A stretch of DNA of 64,000 nt from Orientallactaga sibirica (lineage: Eukaryota > Chordata > Mammalia > Rodentia > Dipodidae): assembly GCA_036365145.1 (NCBI GenBank), contig JAEOAD010000015.1, positions 9,045,501-9,109,500 on the forward strand, given 5' to 3'. The first letter of the stretch is position 1, and each line of letters starts with the position of its first letter. Position numbers and translations under genes: made by a program. Shown in pieces: positions 1-12,486 of this stretch. The notes beneath the pieces are model-generated. The model was not told the DNA's origin and did not search any database. It saw nothing but the letters and a program-made list of their open reading frames with translations.

Positions 1-3000
1 TTACATAGTGTCTTATTTGCTGTAAAAATTACTCCTCAATTAATCTATGAATAAAATCAAAGCAATACATTAGCTGCACTAGTTCAGGCATGCAGAACAA
101 TGGGAAGGCAAGCCTTCACTAGCCAGGAATCCACACTAGCAGAGGTTGCCACATTCTGCTGTAGCTTTATTATTCACCTGTCACAAGAAAGCTGCAAAAC
201 CCTGTGTGATGGGATGAATAGGAAATGTCTATTAACTTGTCAGCAAATGAAAATGGTGAAGGGTTTTCATCTTTACAGATGAATTGAAACAGGTGCAGCA
301 TGTCTCCAAGATCTCTAATTAAAACTACTGAGGACTCATATTTATTTTACATGAAAAAATTGCATGTACTTGAAAATTATATGGAAATATAGCTTTAAAA
401 TCTGATGATAGAGTCAAGCTTTATTTTAGCTTTACATCGCTTCATGAATGAAACCCTCACTAGGGCATTCCACTCATGTACTAATAGATGGGTGTGTTTC
501 AAATTCTGTAAAACTATATAGGAAAAGTAAGCTGCATTTATTACCAAGAGGAGGGCACCTGAATTAGTCTGGCCATGAATATATTATTTCAATTTGTATC
601 ATCTGTATTTGACTTTATACAGTGGCACTTTATATATAAAATCTTTGGAGAATCTGAGGTTCTTGGGCCTTCTAAATTCCATATATTTCTCTGTGCATAA
701 TTTAGGGAAATTGGAACAAGGTTCATGGAAAGGAAAAGGGAAAAACTAGATTGGTCTGCATTACACATGCTTGAAAAGAGACTGAAACTGACTACAGCGA
801 AAGCTGTATTTGAAGAACTTATGAAATTTTAAACAAGTCACCAGGTCTTCTTTCACTCAGATACTTAATCTCTTAAGGAGTAGCTCAAATGTCATTTCTT
901 TCACAAAATGTCTTGAGGTCTCTTTAGCTGAAATCAATATTTCCTTCTTATGTACTCCCATGCAAGTGTGTACCTCCAGTATATTACAGAGCAATAGGAA
1001 GAGGTAGGTAGGTTTAATGCTTGTTACAGTTTAGTTTATTTATAGAGATGTCTATCATTGATCTCCTGGTCTCAAGAACTATATGATGTTTTGTTTGACA
1101 CATTCCAGATAAACTCAACTGTATGAATCCATGCAATGTAGGAAGACAGCAGCCTTATTCTTGAGTTCCTGGGTAAGCATGTGTGCTGCAGCTTACCTTT
1201 CTGCCTTTAGAGGCACAACTGATAGATTCTGTTTTAGACTTATTTTGTTACACCTGAGCTTCTAGTGGGAATCATGAATCCACAAATACAAAAGCACTTG
1301 AAAAATTTCTATCCTTTTTAATACAAAGGTGTTTTCAGGTACAATGGTGGTTCCTAAGGCAGAGATCATTTAGGCTTGCCGGTTGTCTGGCTTTCCCTAT
1401 GCTTGTCTTTTATCTGGCCACCATATAATTCCCTGGCATTGTGGAAGGTCATGGCAGAAATGTTCAGGTGTAGTCCCCCAGAGGCTGCCTAGCAGAAAGC
1501 ACATCTGTTTCCTAGCTGTGTGCTCCAGTGTAATCACAAGTCATCCAGAAGCTTATAATTATCAATGCTACTCCTTTGCCTTCTATCTCAGTCCAGTGGT
1601 GGAGAAATGATGGAGTATATAAGACCAAAGTTTGCATTATATTATTCCTATCTGGTTAGATCTTCTTGTGGTATATGGCTACATTCCACTGGCATAGGAT
1701 ACTGGGTAGAATGGGGAAAGGCAGAGCATGGGCCTTGCAATTGGTTTTGGGATAGAGAAATATTTTAAAAAAATATGTGAATCACATTCCAATCAGAGAA
1801 TCGGTTCCTCTACATAAATGTTATGACAACAGGAAGCAACTGATAGGTCTTGAGTGACCATGGAATATTCTTGTACCCAAAGAAAAAGTAACTACTACAG
1901 GTAGCTCTGCAAAAGCAAAGACCACTTTTCCGTGCCTTCATGACAGTTGTCCCAGAGTTAGTAATTCAAAACCCTTTTCCAGGCCATACCACCAGTTACT
2001 CACAACCCCAATGGAAAGCAAACAGAAGAATTATCATACATAGCCAAAAGTACTTAATGGCAGTAGCTCTCAATATTTCGATCACAACTATTTTGACCAC
2101 TGGATCCACAATGGAGTAAGACTTAACAAATTTACAAAAATACAAAAAAAGGCTATACTTAGTAATATGCCACAGTCATGCAATCAATTCAGACTCAACA
2201 TGTAAACCTACACATTGCTAGAGGAGGAGGGCTGGGCTATTTTCAACATCTTGCTTATGTGCCCATAGAAAGTAGCATTATAATTATTCACTGACGCTCC
2301 TTTTTGGAGCAGTTGGCCAAGCCCAGAGAGAATCAAGCATTAAACTTTAATTTCCTACCTTCTGGCTGTTTTTTATTTCATGTCTTCTCCTTTCTTTTAC
2401 TCTCCATGTGGAAAGAGACTGGAGTGTGGGTTATAGTATGCAAAGACAAAAGCATTTCTTCAGCTTGCCACTCTCCATCCAGGGAGGTGCACAGACTTCA
2501 GGTGCTCAGGGAAGCCATCTGCAGCTCTTGAGGCAATAAAACAGGGCTGAGAATGCACTACTTTCTGGCCGCTCTGCTTCCAGCTGGAAAGACCACTGAG
2601 GAAGCCACTCTCAAAGCACTTTCTGCAAAATTGTCTCCATCCAACCCATCTGGTGTTTTCCAGTGATGGAAAGCAGCCTGGATTGTCCCAGAAACTGAAG
2701 AAAGGGCTGCCAGAGTTCCCTCCACAGAGGAATGCAAATGGAAAGTAAAACTGGCACTTGTGTTTTTCAGGTGAATCCAGGAATGCTAGCACCTTATCTG
2801 TCATACATAGACAGCCAAAGCCTGGGGTGCACTGAGGCTGGGGTGCAGGTTTGAGCACCCTGGGTGGGTGGTGAGGGCAGTCGGGGGGCTCTCCTCAGTG
2901 TACTTGGGATATACTAAAGGCAGAATACACAGAGATGCATTTGAAACATGTAAAGTTTACTACATACCAAATTCTACTATATAAAATCACAAAACAAACA

Positions 3001-4489
3001 TGGAAACTTTTAGATAAAATGTTAGATGGAGTAGAGCCAAGATGAAATAGAAATCTCAAAGATTTACAAAGAAGAAAGTGAAAATGCCCTGGAGAATGTA
3101 AAGAAAAAGTCAAGGAGCTGAAGGAAAAAGGGAAGTTAGCGTAGGCGGGAGGGAAAGGTGCTCATTCTCCCTGGCACTCCCCTCTGGGAACAGGAACCTT
3201 CTTCTCCATGCCCACTGTTTACCAAAGCATGCATCAGAACAAAGGAATAGTGTGTGCTTTGTGTGTTTTTCATCATTTATTTTGGGTTATGATTGAGACA
3301 ACACCTCTGTGTAGTACAGTGACTATGCCCTTTACCCTCCTTTTATCTGTCCTGCTCTCTCGACTTGTTATTATTTCTCTGGCCTCACGTGCTGGTCCCT
3401 TTCATCTTCTCTCAGAAATGATTATCTTTACACCTGCTATGTGAAAATATATGACATAGCACATAACATACATGCCCTTTGAAAAGATACATTCTAATAC
3501 TAGGCAGAGGCCATCTAGATTAATGTTTGTCATGTGTTATCACAAGAAGACAGGGTAAACATCAGAAACACACCTCAGAAACCATGGGGAAAGAAAGGAG
3601 GCAGAAATCTGAGAAGTCGTGTGAAATTGCTAAATAAATCTGGTTTAAAGAAAACTAATCTGTTTCCTTGTAGTAAATTATTTACACATAAGTATATCTA
3701 ATAATGAATGAGTTGAAATATATAATAAAATACCTCATTACAAAGTAAGCACATATATTTAAAGTAACAGAGATGGAAAACGATATAAATCTACCATATA
3801 TCTGAGCCATTATAGTAACAAAGCCCTGCATTTACCTTCCTGGTAGCCAACACAGTGATATTATAAACTTCTTAATTAATACTATGTGAGGAAAACCATA
3901 ATGCTTAGTTGAAGGGGACAAATATTTTTCTAGGGGTACTAGGATATAGCTCAGTATACTCAAATATGTTTATTTAACTATAAAGCTTTAGAAGTGAAGG
4001 CAATCATGGGGATTTTGTACGTGGGTGGCTCTGAGAACCACCCTATGTCTTGAAATGTGCATCTTATGTCTTTACAGGGATGGAAAGATTCATAAACCCA
4101 GTGGTGTCTAGGTGAGACTGGCTATATCTCAAAATCAGTATTGAGCATTCTGAAAACATGCCTGCCTTAACTACCTCCTAGAAAAATTATAATCAAAAGA
4201 CTATAATGATGAGCTCCAGTCTCACGAATACAACTGAAATAAACCTTCACTGTTGTTGTCCATTACTACTGGAACCCTTGCTGAGGCAATAGGCAAAGTC
4301 AAGAGAGGCAGGAATCACTGAATTCAGCATTCCTGTTGTTTAAACTTGCCCAGCAGGATGTAGGAAACACATCTGACTTGGGCTTTCTCAGGGTAATTTC
4401 AAATGGAACTGAAACTCTGTGTTCCTTCAGCCTCACAAAGGTGTTCAATCTTTTTTCAGTGTCCACCTTATTGCCTTTGCAGGTGGAAG
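1..4489. other. unique AT-rich DNA, no gene recognised
   Basis: No SINE, L1 or LTR could be recognised here. Open frames are short and have no coding look. The longest, a 132-codon minus frame at 2460-2858, is rich in Cys, Trp, Phe and Ser and lacks any domain pattern. It is probably intergenic or intronic sequence. Confidence 0.6.
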
Positions 4490-4600
4490 GTAGGAGCAAG
4501 AGTGGCGAGCTAGTATACACACATTAGGGCTAGACTAATAAACTTCAAGGTCTACCCCCGCTGACACACCTCCTCCCTCAAGGCTCCACTGCCCAAATGT
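4490..4600 (+). repeat. fragment of LTR-like repeat Y
   Basis: The stretch from 'gagctagtatacacacatta' to 'caaggctccact' matches, with many changes, the segment at about 5960-6075 of a longer copy of the same repeat. Shared landmarks are 'ggctagacta', 'caaggtctac' and 'gacacacctcctcc'. I call the family Y in this annotation. The longer copies suggest a retroviral LTR, but this one is only a remnant. Confidence 0.5.
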
Positions 4601-4609
4601 TGTAATGCC

Positions 4610-4825
4610 TATGTCAAATCCTGCCATGGCACTCTCAGCTGCCTGACCCTATGCAAGTTACTTAATGCCTCTGCGTCACGGTCTTTTCTACAAAATTATG
4701 ACCACCATGCATATTTTAGCAATCTTACTAGGGATTGAACATGCTCTTTTAAGTTGAGTATTTAGAAAATGCTCAGCATACAATGATCACTCAATATACT
4801 AAAGTTATCAGTATTTTTTGTTGAA
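4610..4825 (+). repeat. MIR SINE remnant
   Basis: The order of segments follows the mammalian MIR SINE: 'gcaagttacttaatgcctctg', then a 'cacggtcttttctacaaaat' segment, then a tail with 'aaaatgctcagca' and 'tcactcaatatactaaag'. MIR is an ancient tRNA-derived SINE found throughout mammals. The copy is heavily mutated, as expected for its age. Confidence 0.65.
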
Positions 4826-4829
4826 ATTA

Positions 4830-5611
4830 AATGATATATTATTTTCTTTGGTCATCAAACTCATCATGTTCTTTTTCTCATAAACATGCATTTTAGTGAA
4901 ACAAGTAAGTCTAATGAAACTGGAAGTGATATCAAAGATCGCCTCCTCCAGGGGTGGCTCACAAAATTCAAACCTTTATGAAACTACAAAGACAGGTTCT
5001 TTCTTTGTGCTTCCCCTGGAAGTATTGCTGTGCCTTCTGGCTTCTAACTCAGAACATTTGAATGAAGGCAAATCTCTGACTTAGTCCTTTCTCTTTCTCT
5101 CACTCTCCCAAACAAGCAAACAGAATTTCTTAAAAGATATTTTCCATTCATATCCCTGCTCCTTTTTTATGTTTCCCAATTTTAAATTTAAAAGAATAAC
5201 TGTGCTGGGAATTGTTCAGTGATGTTGATTTATGAGACTTATGCAAAAAAGGACAGGCTTACCAAATGCATGTATCTATTTGGCTAGGCAGCAGTGATAT
5301 ATAAAAAAGACAAGCTGGTGACACTCATATAAAGGCAGCTTTCATGTGGCAAGTGCAAAGGCTCAAAGAAAACCTGCTTCCAGTTGAATGACAAACTCCT
5401 TCACTAGTTTAAGGAAAGTATAAATGCCACACCTGCTTTAAATCAAAGTCCTTCCTGTGGAAAGTGTGACATCTCTGAGTTCATTTTTCCTATTCTTGAC
5501 CTCTGAAGCTTGGTGTCTTCTCTAATCATTGTTTATGAGTCTGTTATACACAAAATTCTCTAACCTTCAGCAAAGCTGTACACATTGTGAAGATATTTTT
5601 GTCTTGATAAT
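4830..5611. other. unique DNA, nothing recognised
   Basis: AT-rich sequence without recognised repeat, coding frame or RNA gene. Confidence 0.5.
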
Positions 5612-6155
5612 TGTATTAGTTACCTTCTTATTGCTGGGACAAAACATTCCACCAAAAGCAGGTGATAGAACACAAGGATTACTTTGGCTTATATTCTTTT
5701 TTTTTTTTTTTTTTTTTTTTTTTGATTATGCAAGGTAGGGTCTCACTCTGGTCCAGGCTGACCTGGAATTAACTATGTAGTCTCAGGGTGGCCTTGAACT
5801 CTCGGCAATCCTCCTACCTCTGCCTCCCGAGTGCTGGGATTAAAGGCGTGAGCCACCACGCCCTGCTTAGGCTTATATTCTTGAGAGGGAGTTTCATCAT
5901 GTTGAAGAAAGCATGTCAGAATAGGAGCTGGGCACCACATATTGCCATAGCAGCTAGACAGTAGCAGCAAGAGTGGCTAGCTAGTGAAGACCCCATGGGG
6001 TTAGACTAAAAAATTCTCAAGGTCTACCTGTAGTGACACACCTCCTCCAACAAGGCTCCACTTCTCAAAGGCTCCACCAGATGGGGATTGGGTATGAGGC
6101 TTAATCATAAACACATGAATCTATAGGGGGCACATTTCACATTTCATGCCATCAC
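5612..6155 (+). repeat. LTR-like repeat Y, first copy, interrupted by a B1
   Basis: It starts 'tgtattagttacc' and contains 'attgctgggacaaaac', 'gacacacctcctccaacaag' and 'acatttcatgccatca'. The same ordered landmarks recur in the copy at 7943-8256, in the same orientation. A B1 SINE with its own target duplication splits this copy. Without the B1 the unit is about 370 bp. The TG start and paired arrangement suggest an ERV or MaLR-type LTR. The family name is not known to me. Confidence 0.5.
5699..5869 (-). mobile_element. B1 SINE, minus strand
   Basis: A poly-T run is followed by the reverse complement of a B1: 'gtctcactctggtccaggct', 'cctcccgagtgctgggatta' and 'gagccaccacgccctgc'. B1 is a 7SL RNA-derived rodent SINE mobilised by L1. 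A 13-bp target duplication, ggcttatattctt, lies at 5686-5698 and 5870-5882. It interrupts repeat Y, so it is younger than Y. Confidence 0.93.
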
Positions 6156-6234
6156 ATTCCACCCTGATGTCCATATTCTTATGGTCATCTCATGATACAA
6201 AAGCATTCAGTCCAACTTTAAAGGTTCACATACA

Positions 6235-6370
6235 GCCAGGTGTGGTGGCTCACACCTTTAATCCCAGCACTCGGGAGGCTGTGAGTTCAAGGCCACCCTG
6301 AGGCTAGAGTGAATTCTAGGTCAGCCTGGACTAAAGTGAAACCCTACCTTGAAAAACCAAAAAAATAAAA
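6235..6370 (+). mobile_element. B1 SINE, plus strand, internally shortened
   Basis: It begins 'gccaggtgtggtggctcaca' and ends in 'gaaaaaccaaaaaaataaaa'. The usual segment between 'ctcgggaggc' and 'gtgagttcaaggcc' is missing about 20 bases. Confidence 0.9.
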
Positions 6371-6592
6371 GTCTCCACATAGTATTAACCAACATCAACC
6401 CCATTCAAATCCAAAATCTCTCAGAAACTCAAGACAGTCTCTTAACTCTGACTCTTATAAAATCAAAACACAAGTCACATACTTTCAACATATTCTGCTA
6501 CAGAGTCAACATTCCCACTGCAAAAACTAGGCATATCAAGGAAAGAATGGACCAATGAAAGATAAAAACAAGTAGGAAGAAAACCAAATCTA

Positions 6593-6815
6593 GGGGTGGA
6601 GAGATGGCTCAGCAGTTAAGGCCTAAGGTCTCAGGTTTGACAGGTTCCATGTAAGCCAGATGCACAGTGACACAAGTGCAGAAGGTCGCATATGTGCACA
6701 AGGGAGCACACGTGACTGCAGTTTGATTGTGATGGCTTGGGGCCCTGGCATACCAATTCTCTCTCTTTCACTCTCTCTCTTTCCTCTCTTGCATATAAAA
6801 AAATGAAAAATAAAT
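6593..6815 (+). mobile_element. B2-like SINE, type I
   Basis: The 5' part reads 'ggggtggagagatggctcag', the tRNA-derived head with RNA polymerase III control elements. The body ends in a CT-rich stretch and 'aaataaataaagtg'. It is the shorter type of this SINE seen in the window. Confidence 0.88.
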
Positions 6816-7446
6816 AAAGTGAAATCTAACAGCTCCATGTACAGCATCTGGGACCTGTAATGAAATGCTCCAAAAGACTTCAATAGCTCTGCCCCTCCAG
6901 CTGTGCTGCTTGCTTTCTAGACAGATCTATCTGAACTAGACAAAGTATATTTCTTTGGTGGTTTTACATATTCCTGGCATCTCCAAAATCCTGGGGTTTT
7001 CACTGAAAACCATGGTTTATCTTCTCAGCTCCAAGTTGTGGCCTTATATAACCTCCAAGCAGGAAATTAAATGGTGGTCCACACTGTACAGTGGCCATCT
7101 CCCAACTCATTTGCATTTCCTGACCCCTCTTTTCTGCATTTGTCATTCTTCCAAAGTCAGTAAAATGTAGGCTACTAAATTTGTTAATCTTGGAGAGGAA
7201 ATAAAGCAGACTTTGAAGAGCAGAGAGCTCCTTCAGCATTGTTTCTTTTTCCCTGCTCCCACAGCACTCCTCCTATAGTCCCAATGCAGAGCAGCTGACC
7301 CATCCTTAATGGCAGTAATCTCTAACACAACTGCAGCTGGACCAATGACAGTGTCTGTGCCCAATATCCAAACCTACTCACACTTTTCATAGCTTTCTGC
7401 TTTATACTTTTCCTCAGGAAACACACACATAAAACAAAACATCAGA

Positions 7447-7602
7447 GCCAGGCATGGTTACACATGCCTTTTATCCCAGCACTTGGGAGGCAGAAGTAGG
7501 AGGATTGCCATGAGTTTGAGGCCACCCTGAGACTACACCATGAATTCGAGGTCAGCCCGGGCTAGAGCAAAACCCTACCTTTAAAAACAAAACAAAACAA
7601 AA
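7447..7602 (+). mobile_element. B1 SINE, plus strand
   Basis: A full-length B1 from 'gccaggcatggttacacatg' through 'atcccagcacttgggaggca' to a (CAAAA)n tail. Confidence 0.92.
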
Positions 7603-7942
7603 ATGAAGAAAAGAAAATATCAATTAATTACTTTTAAATTCAAATGTGCTCAAGTTTTTAAGTCATAGGCAGAAGACAACTTCTAGCTTCATTAGTGGTA
7701 AAGTCCTATTTCCCTCTAAAACCTTATAAACCAAGCTTTCACAGGATAAAATTTTCTCTGCATTTAGGCCTTTCAACTCTCACAAGAATGGTCCATCACA
7801 CCCTGATTACTGGACTACACGGCTTCTCTATTCCAAAGGTTCAAATTTTTCCATATTCCTCCCACAAACTTGTTCCAAAAGACCCAAAATCATATTACCA
7901 AGCTTATTTCAGCAACAATCTCACTTTTCAGTACCAACTCTC

Positions 7943-8256
7943 TGCTGAAGTTACCTTCTCTTTACTGGGATAAAATACCTGACCAGAAATAGCTTATGGG
8001 AAGAAAGAGATTATTTCAGGCTTCCTATTTTGAGCAAAATTTCCTCATGGTGTGGAAAACATAGCACAAACAGGAAGGTGGCTCACATTTTGTCACATAT
8101 CTGTGTAGTCTAAAAGCTGGGCTAATAAACCTCAAGGGGCAATCCAGTAAAAAAGCTCCTTCAGCAAGGCCCCACCCACCTTCTAATTTGTGACCAGCTA
8201 CAGAAAAATTATTCAACACACACGAGGCTATGGGAGACATTCAAATCATGACAAAG
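7943..8256 (+). repeat. LTR-like repeat Y, second copy
   Basis: It starts 'tgctgaagttacc' and carries the Y landmarks 'actgggataaaatacctgac', 'ctgggctaataaacctcaag' and 'caaatcatgaca'. Same orientation as the copy at 5612, about 2.3 kb downstream, with no SINE inside. Confidence 0.5.
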
Positions 8257-8379
8257 ACTGACTGAGGAAATAGTACATAGCATCACACTTCTTTTTTATA
8301 TTAGCATATGTACTATAGGGAAATTACATAGTAAATTAAGTTCTGTTAGATGTTTTCTGTACTATTATACTATTACCTA

Positions 8380-8910
8380 TTATTATTTGGGGTTATCTAG
8401 AGGAACAGATAGAATGAATTTCATTTAAAAGGGGACTTATTGGATTATTTTACAGCAGTCCAACAATAGCAATCTGTATACTTGGAAGTGAAGCAACCAA
8501 GTAGCTGCTCAGTTCACATGGCCTCAGAAATTCCAATCCAGTACTGAAGGACTAGAGATTCCTGGAGAGCCACTGTTCTTCAGTCCACATAAGAAGGCTG
8601 AGGGAACTTGGTTCCAATGAAAACGGAGGATAGCCAGGCACGATAGATGCACTTACAAGTGTAGGCACTCACCACCAAGCAATATCAGCAACCAGGTGGG
8701 AGAAAGGAGTTCTTTCCCCTAGGGGATTCCTTACATAAAGATCACCACCAAGCTGAGCTTCCACTCTTGGAAAAGGGCTCAATCTAGTGGAAGACTTTGT
8801 CCTTTAGTAAAACCTTCCTGGAAGCAACCTCAGATACTTTTGCAAGAGGAAAGTCTATGGATCCCTAATCAGATAAAGTTGATAACAGAACTTAACCATC
8901 ACACCTATCT
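8380..8910 (+). repeat. medium interspersed repeat X, plus-orientation copy
   Basis: The stretch runs from 'ggggttatctagaggaacag' to 'acttaaccatcacacc'. Reverse-complement matches occur at 38446-38890, for example 'tctctagagaacc' against 'tctagaggaac', and the 'gattcctggagagc' block. Two copies in opposite orientation identify it as dispersed. I could not name the family; non-autonomous DNA transposon or LTR are both possible. Confidence 0.5.
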
Positions 8911-9646
8911 TCAATTAGTACTAGACTAGTTTTATGGTGAAACTCTATTACTTCTCCAAAGCCAGCTCTTCTATCATAGTAGTTTTCCTAACTTGATCCT
9001 CAGTGTAGTGTTCCATAGCCAGGAGTATAGGCCTGTCCAGAAGGAGGGCAACAGCAGCAAATTGATTGAACACTGCCAGCTGGGAATCAGAATGGGCTTT
9101 TTGTTGCCAGAGAACATCACATATTGAATGAATGTGCATTGTATAAATAACTGCTTCCATCAGCCTTATCAGTTAGTTTCTTCTTGCATTTTTCCTTTCT
9201 GTGCCTTTTTTAGGACAGGTTTAGGTATACCCACAGTCTGAGTGCATTAGGAAAATTTATTTCTTACCCACGCTGGATGCTTGCTAGAGCTAGAGCTCAG
9301 CTCCATTTTATCTTTACTTGCAGAAATGTGTGAGTGAACTAACCTCTATCTTGACTCTTATAGTCTTGTTACAGAAGGAAAAAGAATCATGGATAAACTA
9401 GAATGACACATGTCACTTTGTCTTCATTCCTTTAACAAAAACAAGACCTTTAGAAGTGTAGTTTTCTTCCACAGAAGAGCACCATTGCAAGTGAAAATCA
9501 AATATGTTCTTTGACAGAAGAAAAAAAGTTCTGAACAATATCTTGTACATTGTGGAAAACTCAAAGGGGTAAGGGTAAAGGAATCATGACGACCTAAAAT
9601 TGGGCAGCAGAGTAATATATGAGGAATTGATTAAAAATATGTTACA
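8911..9646. other. unique DNA with a short minus-strand open frame
   Basis: No repeat recognised. A minus-strand frame at 8948-9160 (70 codons) has a fairly protein-like composition, including DRPILLAMEHYTEDQ, but no recognised family and no other support. It is treated in the findings. Confidence 0.4.
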
Positions 9647-9647
9647 G

Positions 9648-9930
9648 GGCTGGAGAGATGGCTTAGGGGCTAAGGCGCCTGCCTGCTAAGCCTAAGAACT
9701 CTGGTTCCAATGTCCAGCGGTTCCAATCTCCAGGTCCCATGTTTAGCCAGATGCAAAGTGAGGCAAGGGCGCAATGCCGCACTTGCCCACAAGGAAGGGC
9801 ACGCATCAGGATTTGGTTCATAGCAGCTGAGAGACTGCTGGCAAGCCCATCTCTGTCTCCCTCTCCCTCTCTATCTCTCTCTGTCTCTCTCTCCAAAAAT
9901 AAATAAAAAATAATAAAAAATTTAAAAAAT
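9648..9930 (+). mobile_element. B2-like SINE, type II (long)
   Basis: The head 'ggctggagagatggcttagg' is followed by 'gcgcctgcctgctaagccta' and the type II middle with 'cgcaatgccgcacttgccca' and 'agcagctgagagactgctgg'. It ends in a (TCTC)n stretch and 'aaaaataaataaaa'. A second copy of the 'ggttccaat' phrase near 9713 is a small internal duplication. Confidence 0.92.
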
Positions 9931-10578
9931 ATATTTTACAATGAATATAAACACTAGAAATTTTTAGAAAGGAGGAATGTAAGAAGAAATATTCATTGAG
10001 TCAAGAATGTTGGCAATGCAAAAAAGAAGCAAAGATTGGAGATGCTGGGCAATAGCAGACAAGATCTATGGGGAGCCAGGATCAGCAGGTCCTAGAAGAC
10101 CTCCAGTGGAGGGCACGGAGGAGGAAAGTAGGGAATCTGCTGATTCCCATGCTCCCAGGTAGTCCCCTAGGCCCCCAGAACCCTCAAGCACTAGGCACAG
10201 CCACCATGCCAGCTGCCACACCTCAGACCAGGTTCTCTCCTGTGCTACCTGCAGGCTCCGTGGATCCAGGACAGGTATGTCTCACCTTTGCCATTGCCAA
10301 AAAGCTCTCATTCCTCCCTCCACCAGCTTTCCTCCCTTCTTCCTCCATTTACCCACAACTGGGACCATGCTGTCCCATTCCCCCCACCCCACCCCACCAC
10401 TGGGACTGAGCCACCAGACTTCAAACCAAAAATAATCAAAAAAGACAAAGAAAGCCACTTCTTACTCATCAAGGGAATGATCCAACAAGAGAATAACACA
10501 ATCATCAATCGTTATGCACCAAACACAGGTGCACCACAATTCATGAAACAAAACCTACTTGACAAGAAAACAGAAATA

Positions 10579-10746
10579 GGACTGAAGAGATGGCTTAGTG
10601 GTTAAAGCCCTTGTCTGCAAAGCCTAAGGAGCCAGGCTCAATGCACAAGGTAGCGCATGCATGTGTTTGCAATGGCTGGAGGCCCTGATATGCCCTTTCT
10701 CTCTCTCTCTCTCTCAAATAAATAAAAACTTAAAAACAAAATTAAA
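10579..10746 (+). mobile_element. B2-like SINE, type I, inside L1 insertion 1
   Basis: A shortened copy flanked by the 17-bp duplication acaagaaaacagaaata at 10562-10578 and 10747-10763. The duplication is L1 sequence, proving that the SINE landed in the L1. Confidence 0.95.
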
Positions 10747-12225
10747 ACAAGAAAACAGAAATAATCACCAACACCATCATAGTTGAGTATTTCAATACTC
10801 CACTATCATCAATACATAGATCTACCACTTAGAAAATCAATAGGGAAATAAGAGAGCTCAAAAAAAAAAAAAAAATAGATCAACTAGACCTAATGGACAT
10901 TTACAGAACATTTTACCCAAATCTATAGAATATACATTCTTCTCAGCAGCCCATGGAACCTTTTCCAAAATAGATCAGATAGTGGGGCATAAAACTTGCC
11001 TCCAAATATTTAGGAAAATCAACATAATTTCCTGCACGATATCAGACCACAATGCTGTAAGCTAGAGTTTAATAACAAGAGATGTGCCAGGGACTCCATC
11101 AGTTCCTGGAGACTGAACTACACACTTTTAAACAATAAATGGATAGTGGATGAAATAAAAAATTAAGATATGAAATTTCTAGAATTGAATGACAATGAGA
11201 ACACATCATACCAAAACTTGTGGGACACAATGAAGGCAGTAGTTAGGGGAAAATTCATAGCACTAAATGTTTTCATAACAAAGACAGAGAAATCCCAAAT
11301 CAAAAACCTACCAATCTAAAACAATGAAAAAAAAAAACAAACAAGAAGAATCCAATGCATCCAGATGGAAAGAAATAATCAAGATCAGAGCAGAAATTAA
11401 TAAATTTGAAACAAAGAAAAAAATAAAATAAGAAAATTGATGAAACAAAGAGCTGGTTCTTTGAAAACATAAAAAAGATTTATAAACCCGTTGCCATATT
11501 GATCAAGCAAAAAAAAGAAAAGAGAGATGCTTCAGATTAACAAAATTAGAAATAAAAAAGGTGAGACCACAACAGACATTAATGAAATTGGAAGAATCAT
11601 CAGGACTTATTTCCAAAACTTCTGCTCCACAAAACTGAATAATCTGGAAGAAATGGATAAAGTCCTGGACACATACCACCTTCCAAAAGTAAAATTAGAG
11701 CAGATTAATGTCCTAAATACATCAATCACATCCATTGAGATTGAAAGGTAATCAAAACCTCCCCAAAAAGAAGAATCCAGGACCAGAAGGCTTCTCAGCC
11801 AAATTCTATCAAACCTTCATGGAAGAACTGAAACCAATTTTTCTCTGTTCCACATATTTGGAGAACAGGGAAAGCTCCTTTTATGAAGATAGCATAACCC
11901 TAATACCAAAACCAGACAGAGATGCAACAAGAAAAGAAAACTATTGGCCTCTACCTTGATGAACGTAAACACAAAGATCCTGAACAAAATCCTTACAAAC
12001 TGAATTCAACAACACATCAAAAGCACTATCCACTTTGATCAAGTAGGCTTAATACCAGGATGGGACAGAGAACTGAACAGGGAGTTCTCAGAGGAAGAAA
12101 TATAAATGGTAAACACACACTTACTAAAATGTTCAACATCCCTAACCATCAGGTAATGAAAATTAAAACAATTATGAGATTCCACCTTAACCTGATAAGG
12201 GTAGCAAACATTAAAATATCAAAAG

Positions 12226-12486
12226 ATGGGCTGGAAAGATGTTTTAGCGGTTAAGGCCCCTGCCTCCTAAGCCTAAGAACGCTGGTTCCAATCTCCAACG
12301 GTTCCAATCTCCAGGTCCCACGTTTAGCCAGATGCAAAGTGATGTAAGGGTACAATGCTGCACTTGACCACAAGGGAGCTCATGCATCTGAATTTCATTC
12401 ACAGCAGCTGAGTCTACTGGTGCACCCATCTCTATCTGTCTTCCTCTCTCTCTGTCTCTCTTTGTCTCTCTCAAAAAAAAAAAAAA
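12226..12486 (+). mobile_element. B2-like SINE, type II, inside L1 insertion 1
   Basis: Flanked by atcaaaag at 12218-12225 and 12487-12494, within the L1 ORF2 C-terminal region. The phrase 'ggttccaatctcca' is doubled near 12285-12315, as in the copy at 9648. This suggests that the two share a source variant. Confidence 0.94.

Larger units (their letters stand above)
6156..7942. other. sequence between two Y repeats, possible ERV interior
   Basis: Apart from two B1 and one B2-like insertions, about 1.25 kb of unclassified DNA lies between the two direct Y copies. No retroviral motif (protease, reverse transcriptase, integrase) can be read. If Y is an LTR, this would be a decayed non-coding interior like that of MaLR-type elements. 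That is inference. Confidence 0.35.

Noticed and set aside
2460..2858. 132-codon minus-strand open frame
   Set aside because: No domain pattern, biased towards Cys, Trp, Phe and Ser, no splice or start context; probably chance.
10068..10409. 113-codon Pro-rich plus frame
   Set aside because: GC-rich 5' part of an L1 insertion; composition explains the open frame.
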